A DNA stretch of 64,000 bases from Niveibacterium microcysteis (GCF_017161445.1 NZ_CP071060.1:1860001-1924000); one strand, 5' to 3'; counted from the first letter of the stretch, positions 44,168 to 53,571 are shown. A program made the numbers and translations. The notes: generated by a model from the sequence alone, not told the origin.

Positions 44168-45193
44168 ATGAAGACCCGAAATATGCTTTGGCTGCTGTGG
44201 GGCGTGAGCTTCGCAGGTGTCGCGGCTGACGTGCTGCCGGTGGCCAGCGTGACCCGTTCGCCGGCGGCCGGCACATATCAGGCGGACGCGTCCATCCAGG
44301 CGGTGACCCAGAGCGTGCTCTCGGCTCAAGTTCAGGGCCGTGTGCTTCACCTTGCGGTGCGAGCTGGTGATCGCGTCAAAGCCGGGCAGCTGATTGCCCG
44401 CATCGACGACCGCGAACTCGGGGCTGCAGAGGCGTCCAGCCAAGCCGCAATCGCGGAGGCGCAGGCCAATCTCGTCAAGGCTGAGTTTGATCTGAAGCGC
44501 AGCCAGGCCTTGGCGAAACAGAACTTCGTCAGCTCATCTGCGGTGGAGCAAAACGATGCCCAGGTGAAGGCGCTGCGCGCGCGGGTCGAGGCGCTGCGTG
44601 CAGGCGCTGGCGCGGCCAGCGCGAGCCGCAGTCACACGGTGGTGACTGCACCGTACGACGGCCTTGTTGCGGCCACGCACCTGGAGGCGGGCGACATGGC
44701 GATGCCGGGCAAGCCGATCGTGACCGTTTTTCAGCCGGGCGCGCTGCGAGCGGTGGCCTACTTGCCCGAGGCGCAGCTGGCTGCCGTGCAGGTGGCGCTG
44801 GCCAGAAACACCATGCCGGAAGTGGAAATCGGCGGGAAGGTGGTGGCAGGCGTACGCACCACGGTGCTACCGGCGGCCGACCCGACTACACGCACCACGG
44901 AAGTCCGCATCGACCTGCCTGCATCAGCGGTAGCGGCGCCCGGCCAGTTCGCGCGAGCGCGCTTTGCGGTGGGCGAAGCACAGCGCCTGGCGATCCCGCA
45001 GGCTACCGTACTCAAGCGCGGCGAGCTGACTGCAGCCTATGTGAAAACCGCCGATGGCCGCTTTCAGCAGCGCCAGATCCGTGTTGGCGAGCGTTTGAGC
45101 GATGGCCGCGTCGAGGTGCTGGCAGGCCTTAAGGCGGGTGAGTCGGTTGCGCTCGACCCCATCAAGGCGGCGATCGCTGCCGCGTCCAAGTGA
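44168..45193 (+). CDS. RND efflux periplasmic adaptor subunit
   Basis: 341 residues from ATG 44168 (GAGGAC about 10 bases upstream); the frame is open further but lacks a signal. Signal peptide to ADVLP, then barrel-sandwich hybrid halves (AQVQGRVLHLAVRAGDRVKAGQLIARID and VTAPYDGLVAATHLEAGDMAMPGKPIVTVF) around a helical hairpin (LVKAEFDLKRSQALAKQNFVSSSAVEQNDAQVKALRARVEALRAG), and a C-terminal beta-barrel and membrane-proximal domain. It links the RND pump to an outer-membrane channel, none of which is encoded here. The pump gene follows 9 bases later. Confidence 0.93.
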   Translation: MKTRNMLWLLWGVSFAGVAADVLPVASVTRSPAAGTYQADASIQAVTQSVLSAQVQGRVLHLAVRAGDRVKAGQLIARIDDRELGAAEASSQAAIAEAQANLVKAEFDLKRSQALAKQNFVSSSAVEQNDAQVKALRARVEALRAGAGAASASRSHTVVTAPYDGLVAATHLEAGDMAMPGKPIVTVFQPGALRAVAYLPEAQLAAVQVALARNTMPEVEIGGKVVAGVRTTVLPAADPTTRTTEVRIDLPASAVAAPGQFARARFAVGEAQRLAIPQATVLKRGELTAAYVKTADGRFQQRQIRVGERLSDGRVEVLAGLKAGESVALDPIKAAIAAASK

Positions 45194-45202
45194 GGTCGAT
45201 CA

Positions 45203-48200
45203 ATGGCTCACAGCGATAATCGATTGGGTGTTTCGGGGCGCATCGCTGCGCTGTTCCAGCGCAACGCGATCACGCCGCTGCTGGCGCTGGTGCTGTTCCT
45301 GCTCGGCGTCTTTGCTGCCGGTATCACGCCGCGCGAAGAAGAGCCGCAGATCAACGTGACGATGGCCAACGTGCTGATTCCCTTCCCGGGGGCATCGAGC
45401 ACCGATGTCGAACGCCTTGTCGCCGGCCCGGCCGAACAGGTGCTCGATCAGATTGCAGGCGTGGAGCACACCTTCTCGGTATCGCGCCCCGGGCTGGCGA
45501 TCCTGACCGTGCAGTTCAAGGTGGGTGTGCCGCGCACCGAAGCACTGGTGCGTCTGTACGACACGTTGCACAGCAATCGCGACTGGCTGCCAGCCGGATT
45601 GGGTGTGCTCGAGCCCATCGTCAAACCGAAGGGCATCGACGACGTGCCAATCGTCGCGCTGACGCTGTGGACAAAGGATCCGGATGCGAGCGCGTTCGAA
45701 CTCGAGCGCGTGGCGCACGCGCTGGAGGCGGAGATCAAGCGCGTGAAAGGCACGCGCGAGGTCAGCACGATCGGTGGCCCCGGCAACGCGGTGAACGTGT
45801 GGCTGGATGCCGATCGGCTCGCTGCCGTGGGGATGTCTGTCGGCCAGGTGACGCAGGCACTGCAAGCGCGCAACCTGGTGCTGCCTGGCGGTGAGCTGGC
45901 CTCTGACAATCGCTTGGTGCGCGTCGAGGTGGGCACGTACCTGGCGGATGCACGCGAGGTCGCTGACGTCGTGATCGGCAGCCGGAATGGCCGGCCGGTG
46001 TACCTCTCGGATGTAGCGCGTGTCGAAGCCGGTGCGCCGATGCCCGGCCGCTATGTATGGCATGGCGTGGCGGGCAGCGTGAAGGCCGAATATCCGGCGG
46101 TGACGCTGCAGGTTACGAAGAAGGCGGGTGAAAACGCGGTCGATGTGGCGGCAGCGGTGATCGAGCGTGTGGGCGCGCTGCAAAACCAACTTGTACCTGC
46201 GAACGTTGAGCTGAGCGTCACCCGCAACTACGGCCAGACAGCCAACGACAAAGCGACCAAGCTGATCCAGAAACTGGCTTTCGCAACCGCCTCGGTCATC
46301 GCTTTGGTCTGGTTCGCGCTGGGGCGGCGCGAGGCGGCAATCGTCGGCGCAGCGGTGATCCTGACGCTCGCCGCGACGCTGTTCGCGAGCTGGGCCTGGG
46401 GTTTTACGCTCAACCGCGTGTCGCTGTTCGCACTGATCTTCTCGATTGGCATCCTGGTCGATGACGCGATTGTGGTGGTCGAAAACATCCACCGTCACCG
46501 CGCATTGGAACCTGACAAACCGTTGTGGGAGGTGATTCCTGGTGCCGTCGATGAAGTAGGCGGCCCGACCATTCTCGCGACGCTCACCGTGATCGCCGCA
46601 CTGTTGCCGATGGCCTTCGTCAGCGGTCTGATGGGGCCGTACATGAGCCCGATTCCGATCAACTCCAGCATGGGCATGCTGCTCTCGCTCGCGATCGCCT
46701 TCATCGTTACGCCCTGGCTCGCAAACAAATGGTTAGGCGCCCACCACGGCGGCGCGGGCGAGGCGCATAGCGAGGAAGCGCGCGAGGGCAAGGTGATGGC
46801 GCTTGCCCGCAAGGTGCTCGGGCCCTTCCTCGACCCGCAGTCGGGCAAGTCGGCACGGCGCAAGCTGTGGGCGGGCGTTGGCGGCGCGATCGTGATCTCG
46901 CTCGCGCTGCCGGTGATGGAGTGGGTGGTCTTGAAGATGCTGCCCTTCGACAACAAGAGCGAATTCCAGGTGGTGGTCGACATGCCGCCCGGCACGCCGG
47001 TCGAAGACACCGCGGCCGTGCTGCGCGAAATGGGCGCAGCGATCGCCAAGGTGCCGGAGGTAACTGACTACCAGGCCTACGCTGGCACCGCGAGCCCGAT
47101 CAACTTCAACGGCCTGGTGCGCCAGTACTACCTGCGCGCCTCGACCGAGTTGGGCGACATCCAGGTGAACCTGGTCGACAAGCACCATCGCAGCCGCAAG
47201 AGCCATGAGATTGCGCTTGCCGTGCGGCCTGAGCTGCAGGCGATCGCGAAGCGCCACGGTGCGCGGGTGAAAGTAGTGGAAGTGCCGCCGGGGCCGCCGG
47301 TGCTGAGCCCGATCGTTGCCGAAGTGTATGGCCCGGACGACGCGGGTCGCCGCGCGGTGACCAAGCAAGTGCTCGCAGCGTTCGATGGCACCGCCGACAT
47401 CGTGGACACGGATTCCACCGACACGGCCGCATCGCCGCAGCTCACATTGCGCGTGAAGCAGGGCAAGGCCGCGCAATTGGGCGTTAACCAAGCGCAGATC
47501 GCGCAAGCACTATATGCCGCAGGGCAGGGCGCGGACGCCACCTACCTGCACGATGGGCAGAGCAAGTACGCGGTGCCGGTGCGGCTGGAGTTGCCGCCGG
47601 AGAAGCTGTCTAACCTTGACGCGCTGCTGAAGCTGCCGCTCAACACTGCGGACGGCCGCACCGTGCCGCTCGCCGATCTCGTGGACGTTGTCCAGGGCGA
47701 GCGCGACCGCGTGATCTACCACAAGGACCTGATGCCGGTGACCTATGTGGTGGGCGACATGGCCGGCAAACTGGACAGCCCGCTTTACGGCATGTTCGGC
47801 ATTCGCGCCAAGCTCAACGGCCTGAAGTTGGAGCAAGGCGGCACGCTCGGGCAGACCTTCATCCGCCAGCCGGACGACGCCTGGCAGGGCTATGCGCTGA
47901 AGTGGGACGGCGAGTGGCAAGTCACCTACGAGACCTTCCGCGACATGGGTGCGGCCTACGCGGTCGGCCTGATCCTGATCTACCTGCTGGTGGTGGCGCA
48001 GTTCAAGAGCTACATGACACCGCTGGTGATCATGGCGCCGATTCCGCTGACCATTGTCGGCGTAATGCCCGGTCATGCACTGCTTGGCGCGCAATACACC
48101 GCCACCTCGATGATCGGGATGATCGCGCTGGCCGGCATCATCGTGCGCAACTCGATCTTGCTGGTCGACTTCATCAACCTTCAGGTCGAGCAAGGTCTGC

Positions 48201-48418
48201 CTTTCCGCGAGGCGGTGATCCGCTCGGCCGGTGTGCGTGCGCAACCGATCGTGCTGACCGCCGTGGCGGCGATGCTCGGCGCGCTGTTCATCCTCGACGA
48301 CCCGATCTTCAACGGGCTCGCGGTGTCGCTGCTGTTTGGCATCGCGGTGTCCACCCTGCTCACCCTGGTGGTGATCCCCATCCTGTACTACGCGCTCAAC
48401 CAGCGCCGCTTTGCCTGA
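45203..48418 (+). CDS. RND efflux pump, inner membrane permease
   Basis: 1071 residues, typical of AcrB-like pumps. ATG 45203. Features: TM1 (ALFQRNAITPLLALVLFLLGVFAAG), the porter-domain SxPGLAILTVQF, the proton-relay aspartate pair in GILVDDAIVVVENIHRHR (TM4), FVSGLMGPYMSPIPINSSMGMLLSLAIAFI, a second porter part (VVDMPPGTPVEDTAAVLREM) and the late GIIVRNSILLVDFI with VVIPILYYAL. It uses the proton gradient to expel compounds. Neighbouring TrxC/OsmC and the Cys-containing ArsR suggest a substrate linked to thiol or sulfur stress. Confidence 0.95.
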   Translation: MAHSDNRLGVSGRIAALFQRNAITPLLALVLFLLGVFAAGITPREEEPQINVTMANVLIPFPGASSTDVERLVAGPAEQVLDQIAGVEHTFSVSRPGLAILTVQFKVGVPRTEALVRLYDTLHSNRDWLPAGLGVLEPIVKPKGIDDVPIVALTLWTKDPDASAFELERVAHALEAEIKRVKGTREVSTIGGPGNAVNVWLDADRLAAVGMSVGQVTQALQARNLVLPGGELASDNRLVRVEVGTYLADAREVADVVIGSRNGRPVYLSDVARVEAGAPMPGRYVWHGVAGSVKAEYPAVTLQVTKKAGENAVDVAAAVIERVGALQNQLVPANVELSVTRNYGQTANDKATKLIQKLAFATASVIALVWFALGRREAAIVGAAVILTLAATLFASWAWGFTLNRVSLFALIFSIGILVDDAIVVVENIHRHRALEPDKPLWEVIPGAVDEVGGPTILATLTVIAALLPMAFVSGLMGPYMSPIPINSSMGMLLSLAIAFIVTPWLANKWLGAHHGGAGEAHSEEAREGKVMALARKVLGPFLDPQSGKSARRKLWAGVGGAIVISLALPVMEWVVLKMLPFDNKSEFQVVVDMPPGTPVEDTAAVLREMGAAIAKVPEVTDYQAYAGTASPINFNGLVRQYYLRASTELGDIQVNLVDKHHRSRKSHEIALAVRPELQAIAKRHGARVKVVEVPPGPPVLSPIVAEVYGPDDAGRRAVTKQVLAAFDGTADIVDTDSTDTAASPQLTLRVKQGKAAQLGVNQAQIAQALYAAGQGADATYLHDGQSKYAVPVRLELPPEKLSNLDALLKLPLNTADGRTVPLADLVDVVQGERDRVIYHKDLMPVTYVVGDMAGKLDSPLYGMFGIRAKLNGLKLEQGGTLGQTFIRQPDDAWQGYALKWDGEWQVTYETFRDMGAAYAVGLILIYLLVVAQFKSYMTPLVIMAPIPLTIVGVMPGHALLGAQYTATSMIGMIALAGIIVRNSILLVDFINLQVEQGLPFREAVIRSAGVRAQPIVLTAVAAMLGALFILDDPIFNGLAVSLLFGIAVSTLLTLVVIPILYYALNQRRFA

Positions 48419-48436
48419 TTTGAAGGAGATACAACC

Positions 48437-48655
48437 ATGACCACCGAACGCCTCATCCGCATCATCGCTGGCGCCTTTGTGATGCTCTCGCTCGCGCTGG
48501 GCATTCCCGGCAGCCCGATCTTCGTCAGCCAGTGGTTCCTGGCATTCACCGCGTTTGTCGGCCTGAACCTGTTCCAAAGTGGCATCACGCGCTGGTGCCT
48601 GATGGAAGACATTCTCAGCAAGCTCGGCGTAAAACGCGGCGGCATTCACGGCTGA
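48437..48655 (+). CDS. DUF2892 (YgaP transmembrane-domain-like) protein
   Basis: 72 residues, ATG 48437 with AAGGAG 9-10 bases upstream and 18 bases after the pump gene. The DUF2892 pattern is clear: TTERLIRIIAGAFVMLSLALG, a second helix QWFLAFTAFVGLNLFQSGITRWCLME. In other bacteria this unit is fused to rhodanese in YgaP or stands in sulfide-response operons under BigR-type repressors. A Cys in WCL is a possible thiol site. Confidence 0.9.
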   Translation: MTTERLIRIIAGAFVMLSLALGIPGSPIFVSQWFLAFTAFVGLNLFQSGITRWCLMEDILSKLGVKRGGIHG

Positions 48656-48722
48656 ACTTTCGTTCGCCCGGAGCGTCCCCATATCTGAAGCCGTAGCCCG
48701 TCGCTACCCTACGGAGAAACCC

Positions 48723-49154
48723 ATGCAACTCGTTTGCCCCCACTGCACCACCTTGAACCGTGTGCCGGAAGAACGGCTCAAGGACGGGCCGGTGTGCGGT
48801 CAATGCAAAGCGGCCCTGCTGACTGGCGAGCCGGTCGAACTGACCGAATCCAACTTCGAAGCCTTTGCGACCAAGAGCGACTTGCCGGTGCTGATCGACT
48901 TCTGGGCGGCTTGGTGTGGGCCGTGCCGGATGATGGCGCCGCAGTTCGCACTGGCGGCAAAGGAGCTTGCCGGCGAGGTGGTTCTCGCCAAGCTCGACAC
49001 CGAAGCCCAGCAGCGCATTGCCGGCATGTTCAATGTGCGCAGCATTCCAACGCTGTCTTTGGTGAAGGGCGGGCAGGAGATCGCACGCGAGGCCGGCGCA
49101 CGCCCGGCTGCAGAGATCGTGCGCTGGGCCCGCGCCGCCGCCGCCGCGGCTTGA
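48723..49154 (+). CDS. trxC: Thioredoxin 2
   Basis: 143 residues, ATG 48723 with CGGAGAAA before it. It has the N-terminal zinc-finger of Trx2 with C5/C8 (CPHC) and C25/C28 (CGQC), then a thioredoxin fold with the active site WCGPC (C65, C68) in DFWAAWCGPCRMMAPQF and the cis-Pro loop IPTLSLVKGG. It reduces protein disulfides and is classically part of oxidative-stress regulons. Here it lies in the ArsR/RND block, suggesting a role in clearing disulfides or persulfides. Confidence 0.95.
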   Translation: MQLVCPHCTTLNRVPEERLKDGPVCGQCKAALLTGEPVELTESNFEAFATKSDLPVLIDFWAAWCGPCRMMAPQFALAAKELAGEVVLAKLDTEAQQRIAGMFNVRSIPTLSLVKGGQEIAREAGARPAAEIVRWARAAAAAA

Positions 49155-49176
49155 ATGTGCTTAAACGGAGTCAACC

Positions 49177-49629
49177 ATGAGTGATACCGGCTTCAAGCTA
49201 CGCCTTACGCAGCAAGCCAACTTTCAGTTTTTGGTGGAATTCCTCGACACCGAGATTCCGCCGATCACGACCGACGAGCCGCCGCCGCTGGGTGAAAACG
49301 CCGGCCCCAATCCTTCACGCATGCTGGCCGCGGCGGTGGCGAACTGCCTTGCGGCGAGCCTGATGTTCGCGCTGAAGAAGTTCAAGAACGAGCCCGACCC
49401 GGTGACCGTTGAAGTCGACGTCCAGATGACTCGTAACGAGGCCAAGCGCCTGCGCGTCGGCGCCGTCGATGTCGCCATCAAGCTTGGCAAACCCGGCGCC
49501 GCATTCGAGCACCTTGATCGTGTGCTGGCACAGTTTGAGGACTTCTGCGTTGTTACGCAGAGCGTTCGAGATGGTTTTGAAGTCAACGTCGCGGTGCGCG
49601 ATTCGGAGGACGTTTTGCTGAAGGGTTGA
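49177..49629 (+). CDS. OsmC-family peroxide/thiol protein
   Basis: 150 residues, ATG 49177 with CGGAG 9 bases upstream and 22 bases after trxC. The two redox cysteines of OsmC/Ohr proteins are present: C57 in AAVANCLAASL and C124 in FEDFCVVTQSV. Lacking the Ohr-specific features, it is probably of the OsmC-like branch. Such proteins reduce organic hydroperoxides or persulfides with dithiol partners. Last gene of the block; a short hairpin (TCCCCAG-CTT-CTGGGGA, 49631-49647) begins right after its stop. Confidence 0.92.
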   Translation: MSDTGFKLRLTQQANFQFLVEFLDTEIPPITTDEPPPLGENAGPNPSRMLAAAVANCLAASLMFALKKFKNEPDPVTVEVDVQMTRNEAKRLRVGAVDVAIKLGKPGAAFEHLDRVLAQFEDFCVVTQSVRDGFEVNVAVRDSEDVLLKG

Positions 49630-49709
49630 ATCCCCAGCTTCTGGGGATCAGCCTGTGGATATCGTCAGGGCAGGTGCCACAAGTGACTGGTGCGAAAGGA
49701 GAATGTTGT

Positions 49710-49730
49710 CGTGCCTAATTATTGGGCACG
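49710..49730. repeat. Palindromic motif CGTGCC-N9-GGCACG, related copy at 55656
   Basis: CGTGCCTAAT and ATTGGGCACG flank one T and form a 10-bp inverted repeat with one mismatch. A close relative, with the same first 11 bases and TTGGGC then GCGG, occurs at 55656-55676. The roughly 295-base region around it, between osmC-like and the next gene, holds no coding frame. Confidence 0.5.
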
Positions 49731-49825
49731 GCGCGCGCCAAACTGGTGAAGATGTCCCCACAGACTGGGGGCGAAGCTGTGGATTGCTGCTGTATTCAAG
49801 GGCTAGCGCCTTGATATGAAAGAAA

Positions 49826-49862
49826 AATGACGGGTTGCTCAAAGTTTGAGCAACCCGTCATT
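49826..49862. terminator. Strong bidirectional terminator
   Basis: A 17-bp perfect stem (AATGACGGGTTGCTCAA with its complement at 49846-49862) around AGT, preceded by AAAAA and followed by TTGTGTTT. It lies between the convergent OsmC and glycine-zipper genes. Confidence 0.92.
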
Positions 49863-49924
49863 GTGTTTGCAAGGGCGCGCCTCAAAGCATGTGGTCCCGC
49901 TAGTGCGTCAGTCGCACCAATCGA

Positions 49925-50722
49925 TCAGAGCATGGTCGGGGACGACGACGATTCGTCGCGGCTCACGAGTACGCCGTTTTCGACACGAACCTTGTCGCCG
50001 CTATGCCATGCGGGTGCGCTGCTTTGCTTGATCGTGCGACGGGTGCCGTCATCCATGCGCACGGTGATTTCGTAGTGGCTGTTGCTGCGCATCCGCTTCT
50101 CAGCCTCGTTGCCTGCAAAGCCACCGAGAATGGCGCCGCCGATCCGCGCGATCTGCTTGCCGGTGCCTTCGCCGACCTGATGGCCCAGCACACCGCCAAG
50201 CACCGCGCCGCCGATCGCACCGAGGCCGGTGCCTTCGCCGGCTTGCTCGACGGCCCGGACGCTCTCGACCACACCGCAATCGTCGCAGCGCGCAACGCGG
50301 GTGGTACGCGGCGCGGCATCCGGCGTATGCGTCGGAATACCACCAGCCGCCGCTTGCGGAGCTTCCGCGTGTTCATTGTTCTGCGGGGCGGCGGCCGTGG
50401 TGTGGTGCGCCTGTGGTTTGCTTGCAGCCGGCTTGTGGGCCGGTTTTACTGCAGGTTTGGCGTCAGGGGCGGGCTTCTCCGCGGCAGCTTCCGCGCTCGC
50501 GACAACCGGGGCCGATGCGCTGGCGACCGGCGCGGCCGGAGGTGCCACGACGGGGGCAGGCTGCTCTGCCTTGATCGTTTCACTGGCCGGTGCGGTGCTG
50601 TGCTGCACCGGCAGCACGCCAAGCATTGCGCCGATGCCGGCCAAACTGAATAAGGTGACGGACCCCGCGGCAATCCACATCATTGGGTGCATGCGGGGCG
50701 TTTGCGGGCTGACTGCTGACAT
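49925..50722 (-). CDS. Glycine-zipper (17-kDa antigen type) envelope protein
   Basis: 265 residues from ATG 50722 with AGGAGG 5 bases upstream. An N-terminal membrane helix (MMWIAAGSVTLFSLAGIGAML) and an Ala/Pro/Lys-rich linker (about 45-135) lead to a glycine-zipper 2TM domain (GLGAIGGAVLGGVLGHQVGEGTGKQIARIGGAILGGFAGNEAEKR) and a small beta end (YEITVRMDDGTRRTIKQ). Two cysteines in RCDDCG. Probably inner-membrane anchored and spanning the periplasm; role in envelope stress is inferred from related Rick_17kDa_Anti proteins. Confidence 0.88.
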   Translation of the reverse strand: MSAVSPQTPRMHPMMWIAAGSVTLFSLAGIGAMLGVLPVQHSTAPASETIKAEQPAPVVAPPAAPVASASAPVVASAEAAAEKPAPDAKPAVKPAHKPAASKPQAHHTTAAAPQNNEHAEAPQAAAGGIPTHTPDAAPRTTRVARCDDCGVVESVRAVEQAGEGTGLGAIGGAVLGGVLGHQVGEGTGKQIARIGGAILGGFAGNEAEKRMRSNSHYEITVRMDDGTRRTIKQSSAPAWHSGDKVRVENGVLVSRDESSSSPTML

Positions 50723-50846
50723 GACTGGCCTCCTGAGTTGGGGGTACAGTCAAGATAACGCTGGGCCTCGCGTTTGGAGGACCGGTCTTACCTGCGCTTA
50801 CATCTGTATCCGGGCGGCACGGCAGGGCGCGCGCCGCCGGAACGGT

Positions 50847-52769
50847 TCAGATTTCGGCGACCGGAGCGCTGCGGATCTTGCGGAACAGGAAGCGCGCCGG
50901 ATCCACGCGATCGGCCAGCGAGTCAGGCAGCGGCGAGGGCTCGTTGGTGATCTGGCTCGCAACGTATTCCGCCAACAGTGAGCACCACACCAACCCTCGA
51001 GCGCCGAAACCCGACAGCATGTACAGCCCGGCGTGGCGCGGTACGGTGGCCATGTCGAAACCGCGGCCACTCATCACTGAAGGCATCTCGCCCGCGATCG
51101 GCATCCGGTCGAGCGAGACCGGGCGCTGCCCGACGCGGCCGCTGAGGCGATCCATCGGCACGTTCTTGGCGAAACCGGGCAGCATCTTCTGCAGCTTGTC
51201 GAGGTTTTCCAGATGGTCGCCAAGCCGCACATGGGTCGACTCGTCGTCGGCGAAAAAGGTCGCACCGGCGCAGGTCACGCCATCGATGGCCGGGGTTGCA
51301 TAGCCCTGGCCACAAACGACCGTCTTGAGTGCGGGAATCGCATCTTCTGGCAGATGCGAAACCTGCCCGCGCGCGACGCGCAGCGGCATCCAGTCGGCCA
51401 GCGCAAGGCGTTTGGCGTCGGCGGCGTTCGCCAGCACCACGACCGGTGCCTCGGCGAGCAGCTGGCCGTCAGCGGCCACTGCGCGCCACATCTTGCCGAC
51501 CCGTTGTAGACGTGCGACCGGTGAGCTGTAGCGGCCGGTAATGCGCCCCGGAAAGCGCGCCAGGTTGGCCACGCACAGGCTGGGTGGGTTGATCCAGCCG
51601 CCAAGCTGGAAGAACCAGCCACCGTATGCGACCGGCGCGCCTGCGATGCGCTCGGCGTGACGTCGGTCGACGAAACGCACGAAATCCTGCGGTGCCTGGA
51701 TCGCGTCGACGATGGCGCGCTGCTTTTCTTCCTGCTCGGCATCGCGCGCAAGGTGTAGCACGCCGCACGGCGCCCAGCGGACCTTGAGCTCTTCCGCCTG
51801 CAGGCCCTTGAGGTGGCGCAGGCCGTAGAGGAAGCCGGCACGCGTCATCTGGAACAGGCGCCCATCATCGGCCGACGGCAGGGGCCGGAAGGCGCCTGCG
51901 AGGTTGCCGGAAGCCCCTTGGGCCGGCTGCGAAGCGGATTCCAGCAACTGGACATCCCAGCCGCGTGAGGCGAGCCGCTCCGCCATCGATGTGCCGGCGA
52001 GGCCCGCCCCGATGACGATGGCGCGACGATCGGTCGGATTCAGGCGGCGCTCCGAGATGGTCGTTGCGCGTCCGCATAGCATCTCGCGCTTGCCGGCAAA
52101 GCCGGCCTGCTTGTCCGTCAGGAAGCCAGCCTCGGCCAGTGCCGTGCGCACCCAGGCTGAGACCGACCACGTGGCGATGCGGGTGTCCGAGTGCGAGCGT
52201 TCCGCGAGTGCCTCGAAGACAGCCGGCGACCACATGTCCGGGTTCTTGCCGGGGGCGAAGCCGTCCAGGTAGATCGCATCGGCCTGCGCGTGCAGTTCGG
52301 GCAGCATCATGTGTGCTTCGCCGAACAGCAGTGTCAGCGTGACGCGATCCTCGTCGAAATGCATGCGGTGGAAGCCGGGCATCGCCAATGGCCATTGAGC
52401 CCGAAGCTTCGCGGCAAGGTCCGGCGGCGCGCCCGACGCGGCGTGGGCTTCGGCCAGATCGCTGACCGGGAACGGGTGTTTCTCGACCGAGATGAAATGC
52501 AGCCGCTTGCAGCGTTTCGGGTCCGCCCGCCAGGCTTCCCAGGTCGCGAGGAAGTTGTGGCCCAAACCGAAACCGGTTTCAAGAATGACGTAGTCTTCCT
52601 GCCCTTGCCAGCCGGACGGCAGCCCGCAGCCACCGAGGAACACATGCCGTGCCTGGCCCATCGCCCCTGCGTGCGGGTGATAGACGTCGTCGTACTTGAT
52701 CGAGTACGGCGTGCCGTCTTCGCCGAACTGAAGACTGGCGGTTTCGAGGGGGCGGTAATCGGTACTCAC
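50847..52769 (-). CDS. mnmC: Bifunctional tRNA wobble-uridine modification enzyme MnmC
   Basis: 640 residues from the GTG at 52769, where homology begins (VSTDYRPLETASLQFGEDGTPYS); a frame open to 52847 adds 26 unconserved residues. The N-terminal half is the SAM methyltransferase MnmD (YVILETGFGLGHNFLATWEAW, FSV-EKHPF, IYLDGFAPGKNPDMWSP). The C-terminal half is the FAD oxidase MnmC1 (AIVIGAGLAGTSMAERLASRGWDVQLLE, GARGLVWCSLLAEYVASQI). Together they turn cmnm5s2U34 into mnm5s2U34 in tRNA. The size matches E. coli MnmC. No strong ribosome site precedes the GTG. Confidence 0.95.
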   Translation of the reverse strand: MSTDYRPLETASLQFGEDGTPYSIKYDDVYHPHAGAMGQARHVFLGGCGLPSGWQGQEDYVILETGFGLGHNFLATWEAWRADPKRCKRLHFISVEKHPFPVSDLAEAHAASGAPPDLAAKLRAQWPLAMPGFHRMHFDEDRVTLTLLFGEAHMMLPELHAQADAIYLDGFAPGKNPDMWSPAVFEALAERSHSDTRIATWSVSAWVRTALAEAGFLTDKQAGFAGKREMLCGRATTISERRLNPTDRRAIVIGAGLAGTSMAERLASRGWDVQLLESASQPAQGASGNLAGAFRPLPSADDGRLFQMTRAGFLYGLRHLKGLQAEELKVRWAPCGVLHLARDAEQEEKQRAIVDAIQAPQDFVRFVDRRHAERIAGAPVAYGGWFFQLGGWINPPSLCVANLARFPGRITGRYSSPVARLQRVGKMWRAVAADGQLLAEAPVVVLANAADAKRLALADWMPLRVARGQVSHLPEDAIPALKTVVCGQGYATPAIDGVTCAGATFFADDESTHVRLGDHLENLDKLQKMLPGFAKNVPMDRLSGRVGQRPVSLDRMPIAGEMPSVMSGRGFDMATVPRHAGLYMLSGFGARGLVWCSLLAEYVASQITNEPSPLPDSLADRVDPARFLFRKIRSAPVAEI

Positions 52770-53040
52770 GCGTGCTGGCTCTGTCTTGGAGGGGATTGGA
52801 GTCAGATTGCTCCGGGCGTGTCTGCGGCCCGGAAGCATTGTCTGCAAAGCGATGAAGCTGCCGAGGCGTGCCCCAGGCTGACGAAGACCCCAGAGCTTGC
52901 CCCAACGAATTGCACCGTCGGGGCAATTCTATCCGCCTTCGAGCCGTTTGCGGCCGTTGCGCCGCCCCTGCCAGACGGACGGCCCACCCTGCATTGATGG
53001 CGGTTGGCGCTATGAACGGCGGTTCAAGCGAATGGCCTGC

Positions 53041-53322
53041 TCACACGCAAACGCCGCGGCGACGCGCCGCGATGATCCCGCGTACCTGCTCTGCGCTGAT
53101 TTCGCGGGCGATTTGCTCAACAGCGGTCTCGGGCGAGGTGTGTTGCAGCACCCATGCCGTTTTGCCGCTGTCGATCAGCTTCAGTGCCAGTGAGGAATAC
53201 GCTTCGATAAGCCGCGCGACTTCCCAAGCGATCGGGTTGTCGCCGGTCGGCGCAGCGAGTGCTGCTTCGATGACGGGCCGCGGCAGGGCCGCGAAGTTCC
53301 GGTCCGGTCTGAGCTGGTTCAT
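53041..53322 (-). CDS. Hypothetical small soluble protein
   Basis: 93 residues from ATG 53322 with TGGAG 9-10 bases upstream. Mostly helical: NFAALPRPVIEAALAAPTGDNPIAWEVARLIEAYSSLALKLIDSGKTAWVLQHTSPETAVEQIAREISAEQVRGIIAARRRG. No signal or membrane helix. Family not recognised; the composition and start signal support a real gene. Confidence 0.6.
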   Translation of the reverse strand: MNQLRPDRNFAALPRPVIEAALAAPTGDNPIAWEVARLIEAYSSLALKLIDSGKTAWVLQHTSPETAVEQIAREISAEQVRGIIAARRRGVCV

Positions 53323-53571
53323 GGGCGCGCTCCATCAGGCGAATCGAGGGGGCGAAATCTAGCGCGCGAAGCTTACGGATGCCTCGTTCTGACTGTGAAG
53401 TGATGTCAAATCGCTGTGCAGTGTTGCCAGCACAACTGAGCCGCGTTAGCCGCGCCGCGGAATCCATCGCGGAGCGCCCTGAAGCGCATCGTGTGCCGAA
53501 AGTGAGCAATCGCGGAGACGTGCGTCTGCGCAAAGGAACCTAGACTGGCGCCTCGATCAGACCAAGTCACC

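Noticed and set aside
52770..52847. Extended N-terminus for MnmC from ATG 52847
   Set aside because: The added 26 residues are not part of the family and have no ribosome site; homology starts at the GTG 52769.
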